This document shows, piece after piece, positions 1-4,823 of a stretch of DNA of 6,336 nt (the stretch's first letter is position 1; the number at the start of each line of letters is the position of its first letter). Made by a program: the position numbers and the translations under genes. The DNA comes from an uncultured Mollicutes bacterium. GTDB taxonomy: Bacteria; Bacillota_I; Bacilli_A; RFN20; CAG-449. The notes under the pieces were generated by a model, which saw only the letters and a program-made list of their open reading frames with translations, ran no database searches and was not told the DNA's origin. Location of the stretch: the NCBI GenBank assembly GCA_900551385.1, contig URVS01000088.1, positions 1 through 6,336 of the forward strand, written 5' to 3'.

Positions 1-201
1 TAAATCCTCTCTTACCTTTTTAAAGAATGGATATAAATTAACTATAACCATATCTATAGTTTCAATATTTTTTTCTTTTATATAATTATTAGTTTGTTCT
101 ATTCTTTTATTTACAACTCTTACATCATTATTAAAAATAAAAACAAGTAATGGAATTATTAATAAAGATAAACAAGCAATTATTGTTAATATTCTTTTCA
201 T
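1..201 (-). CDS. N-terminal part of a membrane-anchored protein, cut by the left window edge
   Basis: The reading frame runs from ATG at 201 down to the window edge without a stop, giving 67 codons. An AGAGGT ribosome binding site at 206-211 lies a few bases before the ATG, which supports both the start and the gene. Residues 4-23 are strongly hydrophobic after MKR, so the protein has a signal anchor or uncleaved signal peptide. IIAC at 7-10 resembles a lipobox but sits too close to the start to be one. Residues 25-47 are polar and possibly helical. Residues 49-67 read IDMVIVNLYPFFKKVREDL, which closely resembles the IDxVVVNLYPF segment in the N-terminal domain of PurH, although the preceding 40 residues are not PurH-like. 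The family is therefore not assigned. The gene lies downstream of the acetyltransferase gene on the same strand, about 100 bases away. The function cannot be named without the missing C-terminal part. Confidence 0.72.
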   Translation of the reverse strand, partial: MKRILTIIACLSLLIIPLLVFIFNNDVRVVNKRIEQTNNYIKEKNIETIDMVIVNLYPFFKKVREDL

Positions 202-305
202 TTTTTACCTCTAATCACATATTAAATTTACTATTGAAAAAATTAAAAGTAAACAATTATTTTGTTAATTATTTTTATAAAAATAAAAATTTAGATTTAT
301 AAATA

Positions 306-782
306 TTACTTTAATATTTTTTCCATCCCTATTTTTTGAACTTTTAATCCAATTTTATTATAAAATTCAACTGCATTTTGATTATCTGCCCAAACATTAA
401 GCGTAACATTATAACAACCAATTCCTTTAGCGTATTCTAAAACATAATTATATAATTCAGTACCAATATGATAACCTCTATAATATTTATCTACACATAA
501 ATCATCAATATATAAACTTTTTATTGGTTGTAATGTATGACTTTTAGGAATTGAAACAATACAAAAAGCATAACCCACAACTGCTCCATTAATATCTGCA
601 ACAAATATTGGTTTTGAATTATCTAATAATATATCTTCTAATTCTTCATTAGTATATTTTCTTTCACCTGCAATAAATAAATCAGGTCTAACATCACTAT
701 GTACTTTTTGAACTTCAAATAATAATTTTACAATACCATTTATATCATTTTTATTAGCTTTTCTTATAATTAAATTACTCAT
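306..782 (-). CDS. GNAT family N-acetyltransferase
   Basis: This is a complete 158-residue protein, the usual size of a single-domain GNAT enzyme that moves an acetyl group from acetyl-CoA to an amine. The N-terminal strand IIRKANKNDINGIVKLL (5-21) is the typical first strand and helix. Motif A spans about 90-118: strand SLYIDDLCVD is followed by the pyrophosphate-binding loop RGYHIG (102-107) and helix TELYNYVLEYAK. Motif B, LNVWADNQNAVEFYNKIGLK (128-147), is the classic end of the fold, with the N and Y residues that pack near the CoA thiol. The loop has His where many relatives have the middle Gly of RGxGIG; acetyl-CoA binding should survive, since the last Gly is kept. The ribosome binding site is weak (GGAA about nine bases upstream). 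The gene starts 41 bases after the broken YcxB-like gene and may share its transcript. The substrate (small molecule, peptide or protein) cannot be inferred. Confidence 0.9.
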   Translation of the reverse strand: MSNLIIRKANKNDINGIVKLLFEVQKVHSDVRPDLFIAGERKYTNEELEDILLDNSKPIFVADINGAVVGYAFCIVSIPKSHTLQPIKSLYIDDLCVDKYYRGYHIGTELYNYVLEYAKGIGCYNVTLNVWADNQNAVEFYNKIGLKVQKIGMEKILK

Positions 783-810
783 AATAAATTTCCAACTAAA
801 CTATTATTAA

Positions 811-816
811 ATTATA
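811..816 (-). promoter_or_regulatory. Candidate -10 box for the acetyltransferase gene
   Basis: The minus strand has a perfect TATAAT about 29 bases upstream of the acetyltransferase ATG, at the centre of the 12-bp palindrome AAATTATAATTT (809-820). No good -35 box is present at 16-18 bp; a TTGATG lies 21 bp away. In such AT-rich DNA this match may be chance, and the gene may instead be read from upstream. Confidence 0.25.
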
Positions 817-823
817 ATTTATT

Positions 824-1280
824 TTAATATTTATTTGCATCAAATAATTCAGCTGGAACATAAAGAAAATGATTATGGTCTTTAAAAATTAAATAAGTGT
901 CTTTTTCTTTCTTTATTTTTTTAATAGGAAAACTATATTTTTCTTCTTTTAATCCATCTAATGATTTTAAAAATAAAATAGCATTATTATTTTCAATTAT
1001 TAATTCATGTTGATATGACCAATTATTAATATTTATCAATAAATTATAACTATACCATCTATAATAACCAATCCATGATAATCCACCAAAAAAAATTATT
1101 ATATATGGTATTCCCATAGTTAAAAGTATTGTTTAAATAAGCTGGCACAAGCATTGGAACAAAAATAAATGTTAAAACAAAAAAGCAAAAGTAAGGAATT
1201 GTAAGTGGTCTCAAATGTCTAAGCATAATTTTGCGAAAAGTTTTTTTATCATATATGTATGTTATTTTATTTACGTTCAT
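824..1280 (-). pseudogene. YcxB-like two-helix membrane protein, frameshifted at a T8 run
   Basis: Two overlapping minus-strand frames are the halves of one gene. The first (1280-1059, 73 codons) has a ribosome binding site (GGAG, four bases before ATG) and encodes a charged N-terminus and a hydrophobic segment (about 26-48), then ends in an out-of-frame tail. The second (1117-824, 97 codons) has no ribosome binding site and begins inside the overlap. Joining them at the T8 run (A8 at 1088-1095 on the plus strand) with one T removed gives a protein of about 151 residues. It has two membrane helices, the second around NNFFGGLSWIGYY, and a soluble C-terminal domain with KYSFPIKKIKKEKDTYLIF and FLYVPAELF. 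That layout, size and C-terminal pattern fit YcxB-like proteins, small membrane proteins of unknown function. The family call rests on remembered pattern, not on a search. The break may be a real mutation, a sequencing error in the homopolymer, or a slippage site. Confidence 0.65.
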
Positions 1281-1306
1281 ATTACTCCATTCATAATTAT
1301 TAATTA

Positions 1307-1334
1307 ATTATACATTGCATCATCTATATTTTAA
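1307..1334 (-). promoter_or_regulatory. Candidate promoter of the YcxB-like gene
   Basis: On the minus strand TTAAAA (1329-1334) is separated by 16 bp from a perfect TATAAT (1307-1312). Transcription would begin near 1300, leaving a leader of about 20 bases that contains the GGAG ribosome binding site before the ATG at 1280. The -10 box is strong and the -35 box matches the consensus at four of six positions. Confidence 0.4.
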
Positions 1335-1429
1335 TATTATCTATAAATTGAAAGTTTTTTGCAGTTTAGCTCTTTTATGATAATTGTGTAAAAGTATCAC
1401 CAATTAATTTTGCACCTCCAACTACTTTA

Positions 1430-1457
1430 ATTATAATGTTTTTGTAAAATAAATCAA
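1430..1457 (-). promoter_or_regulatory. Candidate minus-strand promoter under the tandem palindromes
   Basis: TTGATT (1452-1457) and TATAAT (1430-1435) are 16 bp apart on the minus strand. A transcript starting near 1423 would at once carry the GGAGGT at 1414-1419 and continue toward the YcxB-like gene. The -35 box overlaps the first of two 11-bp palindromes, as expected if they are an operator. The boxes are good for this AT-rich background but nothing confirms activity. Confidence 0.35.
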
Positions 1458-1476
1458 ATTATTTGCAAATTATTTG
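1455..1476. repeat. Tandem duplicated 11-bp palindrome, possible operator
   Basis: The unit CAAATTATTTG occurs twice with no gap (1455-1465 and 1466-1476). Each copy is itself a perfect inverted repeat, CAAAT and ATTTG around a single central T. The two dyad centres are therefore 11 bp apart, about one helical turn, so two dimeric regulators could bind side by side on the same face. The first copy covers the -35 box of the candidate promoter at 1430-1457. Confidence 0.55.
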
Positions 1477-1586
1477 GCTAGATAAAATAATTTTGAATGA
1501 ATATAACATTTTTTGATTATGTATATTTTTTAGTAACATAACCATTATAAAATTTTATACATTAATAAACATCTTCAAATATAAGC

Positions 1587-1623
1587 AAAAAGGTTTGAAT
1601 AAGCATTTCTACTATATCAAACC
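1587..1623 (-). terminator. Intrinsic terminator downstream of tRNA-Thr
   Basis: On the minus strand GGTTTGA (1623-1617) pairs with TCAAACC (1598-1592), a perfect 7-bp stem with an 18-base loop, followed directly by five T (1591-1587). It begins 17 bases after the 3' end of the tRNA, so it most likely ends that transcript. The loop is long and the T run short, so termination may be incomplete. Confidence 0.65.
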
Positions 1624-1639
1624 AATTATTTTATTATTA

Positions 1640-1715
1640 TGGTGCTGGCTATAGGATTTGAACCCACGACCCACTGATTACGATTCAGTAGCTCTACCAA
1701 CTGAGCTAAGCCAGC
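1640..1715 (-). tRNA. tRNA-Thr (anticodon CGU)
   Basis: The 76-base minus-strand sequence folds as a full cloverleaf. The acceptor stem GCTGGCT (1715-1709) pairs with AGCCAGC, followed by discriminator A and an encoded CCA (1642-1640). The D arm carries TAGCTCAGTTGGTAGAGC. The anticodon stem ACTGA/TCAGT encloses loop ATCGTAA, so the anticodon is CGU, reading the threonine codon ACG. The variable loop is GGGTC. The T arm GTGGG/CCTAT includes two G-U pairs and encloses TTCAAAT. The gene lies 40 bases after the stop of the LysM-GH18 gene on the same strand, has its own candidate -10 box, and is followed by a hairpin terminator. The flanking leader GGTGC (1720-1716) is complementary to the 3'-terminal GCACC, an alternative pairing that the precursor would have to avoid. 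Confidence 0.97.
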
Positions 1716-1724
1716 GCACCTAAT

Positions 1725-1730
1725 ATTATA
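1725..1730 (-). promoter_or_regulatory. Candidate -10 box of the tRNA-Thr promoter
   Basis: A perfect TATAAT on the minus strand ends nine bases before the mature tRNA 5' end, so transcription would start only one to three bases upstream of it. No clear -35 box is visible; the best 17-bp position reads TTTTAA and begins beyond the stop of the GH18 gene. The tRNA may also be read through from that gene, since no terminator separates them. Confidence 0.45.
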
Positions 1731-1755
1731 TAACATTATTTTTTTAATTAAAACA

Positions 1756-2886
1756 CTAATATTTTTTTATTTTAAAACCATTATTAATTAATAAATAATA
1801 ATAAGCTGTATAATTAGAAATTGTCCAAATTGATCCACCAGCTATATTTAAATCATCAATTAATGATAATTTATCTTCTATTGAGCTTGGATCATCAAAT
1901 TGAACTTCGTGTTTAATATTATCTTTAATATAATTAAAATATGGTGTTCTAGCTTCTTTATATCTTTTTATTTCAACATGATTATTATACGCTAGAGGAA
2001 TTGCTTTAGGATTAGTAATGCTATTAGCTTTTTGTTTTTCTTTATATGGAATAATAAAATCATAACCATAATTAGGTATTCCCATGATTATTTTTTTATT
2101 ATCCATTTTACTTTTCGCATATTCAAGGACTTCTTTAACTAAATTATATGGTGATACAGGCATACTAGGTCCATATGTATATCCCCATTCATAAGTCATT
2201 AATATAACATGGTCAACATATTTACTTAATGATTCATAATCATGAGCAGTATATAATAATCCTTTTTGATTATCACTATTTTTAGGTGCTAAAGATATTG
2301 ATAAATAATATCCTTTTTCTTTAAAAAATTGATTTGCTTTTTTAACAAATGCAATAAATAAATCTTTATCTTCTTGTTTAACATATTCAAAATCAATATT
2401 TAATCCATAATATCTTTTTTCTTTTAATATTTTATTAATATTAACAAATAAATTATTGATATTTTGGTTATTAGAAATTATTTCATGTGCTAGAGATGGA
2501 GAAAATCCTCCTTTATTTTTAGCGTTAGTAATGACCATAATTGGTTTAACATTGTTTTCATACGCTAAATCAATCCATTTATTGTCATTAATTAAATCTA
2601 AAGAACCATCTTCTTTTACTTTATAACAAAAAATTGATAAAAAAGTTAAATATGGTAAAGTTTTTTTTACATTCTCTACGTTAGAATATTCATAACAATA
2701 CCCATTAAAAATCTTTTCTTCTTTATTATTATTTTGTTTTCCATTATCGATTAATAGACATTGATTTATTACCAGTTTTGCAGGTTCAATTAAAGAATTA
2801 TCATTAATAATTTTATTTTCATTAACATTATAAATTTTACTTAATTTATAAATATAATCTCCTTGATGTACAAAGTGAAAAAACAT
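1756..2886 (-). CDS. LysM domain plus GH18 glycosidase, YaaH/SleL-like
   Basis: This 376-residue protein has one N-terminal LysM repeat (about 3-47, HFVHQGDYIYKLSKIYN through LVINQCLLI), which binds N-acetylglucosamine polymers such as peptidoglycan. A glycosyl hydrolase 18 barrel follows (about 58-376). GH18 marks are GLNIDFE at 161-167, with the acid/base Glu at 167; MTYEWG at 230-235; GIPNYGYDF at 269-277; and the final GGSIWTISNY with Trp354. The YGLNIDFE form, lacking the first two Asp of DGxDxDxE, is the version known from YaaH/SleL spore-cortex N-acetylglucosaminidases. The likely substrate is therefore peptidoglycan or its fragments. Those proteins usually have two LysM repeats; here there is one. 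No signal peptide is visible. The start is fixed by GGAGG at 2894-2898, seven bases upstream. The gene diverges from the RNase J gene and precedes tRNA-Thr. No sporulation gene is nearby, so a spore role is not shown. Confidence 0.92.
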   Translation of the reverse strand: MFFHFVHQGDYIYKLSKIYNVNENKIINDNSLIEPAKLVINQCLLIDNGKQNNNKEEKIFNGYCYEYSNVENVKKTLPYLTFLSIFCYKVKEDGSLDLINDNKWIDLAYENNVKPIMVITNAKNKGGFSPSLAHEIISNNQNINNLFVNINKILKEKRYYGLNIDFEYVKQEDKDLFIAFVKKANQFFKEKGYYLSISLAPKNSDNQKGLLYTAHDYESLSKYVDHVILMTYEWGYTYGPSMPVSPYNLVKEVLEYAKSKMDNKKIIMGIPNYGYDFIIPYKEKQKANSITNPKAIPLAYNNHVEIKRYKEARTPYFNYIKDNIKHEVQFDDPSSIEDKLSLIDDLNIAGGSIWTISNYTAYYYLLINNGFKIKKY

Positions 2887-2939
2887 ATTTATTCCTCCAC
2901 AATAATATATTCATAATTATAAAAATTGTGATGAATAAC

Positions 2940-2945
2940 ATTATA
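2940..2945 (-). promoter_or_regulatory. Candidate -10 box for the LysM-GH18 gene
   Basis: Perfect TATAAT boxes on the minus strand lie at 2916-2921, 2940-2945 and 2964-2969, all in the divergent gap. The one at 2940-2945 would give a leader of about 45 bases. None has a convincing -35 box, so the true promoter cannot be picked out. Confidence 0.25.
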
Positions 2946-2977
2946 TTAACAATTTTTAGAAAAATTATATTTGCTAA

Positions 2978-3006
2978 TTGATTAAATTATTTTGTTTGGT
3001 TATACT
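2978..3006 (+). promoter_or_regulatory. Promoter of the RNase J gene
   Basis: TTGATT (2978-2983) and TATACT (3001-3006) are separated by an ideal 17 bp. Transcription would start near 3013, giving a leader of about 24 bases with the ribosome binding site. Because the -10 box lies downstream of the TTG at 2992, it also argues against that codon as the start. Confidence 0.55.
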
Positions 3007-3036
3007 ATATATGAAAAAATTCAAAGGAGTTTTATA

Positions 3037-4722
3037 ATGTCAGATAAAATAAAGTTTTTTTCATTAGGTGGTCTCGATGAAAATGGTAAAAATATGTCAA
3101 TTATTGAAATAAATAATGATATTTATGTTTTCGATGCTGGTATTAAATTTCCAGATAAAAGAGTTCCTGGAGTTGATTGTATTATACCAAATTATAATTA
3201 TTTAAAAGAAAATGCTTCAAGAGTTAAAGGATATATTATTTCTCATGCTCATGATGATCAAATGGGTGCATTACCATATATTTATAGAAAAGTTCCTGCA
3301 CCTATATATTGTTCTTCTATTACAGCTGAATTAATTAAAAATAAGACTATTTTATATGGTTTGAAACCAATTGATTATAATTTCCATATCGTAAGCAGTG
3401 GTTCTACAATTATTGATGGTAGAGAATTTATCTTTTTTAAGATGACTCATTCAGTTCCAGGTAATTTATCAGCAGCAATTGATACAAGTGATGGATATAT
3501 AGTATATACATCTGATTTCATAATAGATTTTGGTGCTAGTGAATTAAATAGAATGGATTTTACTTTATTAACATCATTACCATTAAAAAAGAAAATATTA
3601 TTATTAATTACTGAATCATGCGATGCAGAAAAAAGTGGTCATGCTTCTCCTAATCATAGAATTACTCAACATATTCAAAGACTATTTTCAGAAGCTAAAG
3701 GAAGAATTTTTATATCTATTTATTCTCAAAACTTATTTAATTTACAAGAAGTAATTGATTTAGGAATTAAAACAAATAAAAAAATTATTTTCTTAAACAA
3801 TGAAGTTAACGAATTATTTTCTGAAAAGATAATATCTCAATTATTCACTATTCCTCAAGCTAATAAAGCTACAATAAATGATTTAAATAGGATTAGAGAA
3901 CAAGATACATTAATTATTATTAATGGAACTGGTGAACATATTTTTGAAAATATTATTGCTCTATCCACAGGTTCATTAATAAATAATATAACATTCTCAG
4001 AGAATGATACATTTATTGTTGCTTCTCCATCTGTTCCTGGCACAGAAACTATTTCAATTGAAGCAGTTGATGATGCATATAAAACAGGTGCACATGTCGT
4101 AAATTTAACAAGAAAAGATATTTGTTCAATGCATGCACATGAAGAAGACTTAAAAATGTTATTAACAATGCTTGCACCTAAATATTATTTACCAATAAAA
4201 GGTGATTTCCGTCAATTAATGGCTAATGCCAAAATTGCTTTATCATTAAACATGGGATATAACCATAATAATATTTTTATATTTGATAATGGTATGATTT
4301 TAAATATTGAAGATGGTATAGCTAAACCTGATTTCAAAAACACAATTGAAAATGGTGATGTTTTAGTTGATGGTATTGGTGTAGGTAATGTAGTAGATTC
4401 AGTCATTCAAGAAAGAATATCTATGGCAACATATGGTATTGTTATTTTAGGTGGTGTAGTATCATCAAAAAACAAAAAAATTCTAGCTTCACAAGATGTT
4501 CAAATGAGAGGATTTGTTTTCTTAAAAGATTCAGAAAAAATAGTTAAACAAATCAATTCTATGTTTGATGATGCTTTACATACATATATATCTAATTATT
4601 ATCAAGATAAAAAAGAAGAATTCATTAATAAAATTGCTGATCGTATAAGTAAATACATCCGTAAAGAAACAAAAAAACAACCAATTGTTATTCCAAACAT
4701 CATTGATGTTGATGAAATTTAG
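3037..4722 (+). CDS. rnj: Ribonuclease J, J2-like with degenerate metal site
   Basis: This 561-residue beta-lactamase/beta-CASP protein belongs to the RNase J family, cytoplasmic endo- and 5'-3' exoribonucleases for mRNA decay and RNA maturation in Firmicutes. The start is ATG 3037, with AAAGGAG at 3023-3029 seven bases upstream; an in-frame TTG at 2992 lies inside the promoter. KIKFFSLGGLDENGKNM (4-20) is the family N-terminus. The metal motif HxHxDH reads HAHDDQ (70-75), so its last His is Gln75. His138 and Asp160 are kept, but the usual HGE near the C-terminal part of the barrel is KGD (388-390). By family knowledge His70, His72, His138 and Asp160 form metal site 1, while Gln75 and Lys388 replace the two His of site 2. 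B. subtilis J2 is similarly degenerate and works with J1, so a partner role or weak activity is likely. The beta-CASP domain and C-terminal dimerisation domain (about 440-561) are present. Confidence 0.93.
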   Translation: MSDKIKFFSLGGLDENGKNMSIIEINNDIYVFDAGIKFPDKRVPGVDCIIPNYNYLKENASRVKGYIISHAHDDQMGALPYIYRKVPAPIYCSSITAELIKNKTILYGLKPIDYNFHIVSSGSTIIDGREFIFFKMTHSVPGNLSAAIDTSDGYIVYTSDFIIDFGASELNRMDFTLLTSLPLKKKILLLITESCDAEKSGHASPNHRITQHIQRLFSEAKGRIFISIYSQNLFNLQEVIDLGIKTNKKIIFLNNEVNELFSEKIISQLFTIPQANKATINDLNRIREQDTLIIINGTGEHIFENIIALSTGSLINNITFSENDTFIVASPSVPGTETISIEAVDDAYKTGAHVVNLTRKDICSMHAHEEDLKMLLTMLAPKYYLPIKGDFRQLMANAKIALSLNMGYNHNNIFIFDNGMILNIEDGIAKPDFKNTIENGDVLVDGIGVGNVVDSVIQERISMATYGIVILGGVVSSKNKKILASQDVQMRGFVFLKDSEKIVKQINSMFDDALHTYISNYYQDKKEEFINKIADRISKYIRKETKKQPIVIPNIIDVDEI

Positions 4723-4753
4723 TTACTTTAATACTAATTTATTAAATAAATTA

Positions 4754-4789
4754 AATCTTTAAGCAAATTTTTGTTTAAAGATTTTTTTT
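4754..4789 (+). terminator. Intrinsic terminator after the RNase J gene
   Basis: AATCTTTAA (4754-4762) pairs perfectly with TTAAAGATT (4775-4783). The stem continues through a G-U pair and three more pairs to about 13 bp, closing on the four-base loop ATTT (4767-4770). A run of T follows, extending to 4789. It lies 32 bases after the stop codon and should end the RNase J transcript. It is AT-rich but long. Confidence 0.85.
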
Positions 4790-4802
4790 ATTGAATTATA
4801 AT
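4774..4802 (+). promoter_or_regulatory. Candidate typA promoter, overlapping the terminator
   Basis: TTTAAA (4774-4779) and a perfect TATAAT (4797-4802) are 17 bp apart. The -35 box is part of the 3' arm of the preceding terminator. Transcription would start near 4809, leaving a leader of about 15 bases that consists mostly of the GGAGG ribosome binding site (4812-4816), six to seven bases before ATG 4824. Confidence 0.55.
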
Positions 4803-4823
4803 CTTTAAGGCGGAGGTAATTCT

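Larger units (their letters stand above)
1281..1586. other. Gene-free AT-rich spacer between the tRNA terminator and the YcxB-like gene
   Basis: No convincing protein gene lies here. The stretch holds the candidate promoter at 1307-1334, a second candidate minus-strand promoter at 1430-1457 overlapped by tandem palindromes at 1455-1476, and a strong AGGAGG-like site at 1414-1419. It also has a possible 20-codon reading frame at 1341-1403 and an 8-bp inverted repeat with a 13-base loop (1515-1522 with 1536-1543). The minus strand at 1375-1458 also encodes a protein-like stretch, KVVGGAKLIGDTFTQLS, without a start codon; it may be a gene remnant or chance. A short regulated RNA or a decayed gene are both possible. 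Confidence 0.5.

Noticed and set aside
7..30. Lipoprotein call from IIAC in the left-edge protein
   Set aside because: The Cys would be residue 10, before a hydrophobic core could form, and the hydrophobic stretch continues past it to residue 23, so a membrane anchor fits better.
269..286. Perfect 18-base palindrome TTATTTTTATAAAAATAA downstream of the acetyltransferase gene
   Set aside because: It contains only A and T, has no T run after it on the minus strand and would form a weak hairpin. Such palindromes are expected by chance in this composition, so no terminator is called.
1140..1147. GCTGGC match to the tRNA-Thr acceptor stem, a possible attachment-site copy
   Set aside because: Only six bases match, and they lie in the coding sequence of the YcxB-like gene (LVPAYL), far too short for an attachment repeat.
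2992..3036. Upstream TTG start that would add 15 residues to RNase J
   Set aside because: It overlaps the likely -10 box and has no ribosome binding site, while ATG 3037 follows AAAGGAG at good spacing and gives the family's normal N-terminus.
3855..4043. Minus-strand 62-codon open frame inside the RNase J gene
   Set aside because: It is fully inside a well-supported gene on the other strand, has no ribosome binding site and resembles no family.
4212..4406. Minus-strand 64-codon open frame inside the RNase J gene
   Set aside because: It is an antisense shadow of the RNase J coding sequence, with low-complexity translation and no translation signal.
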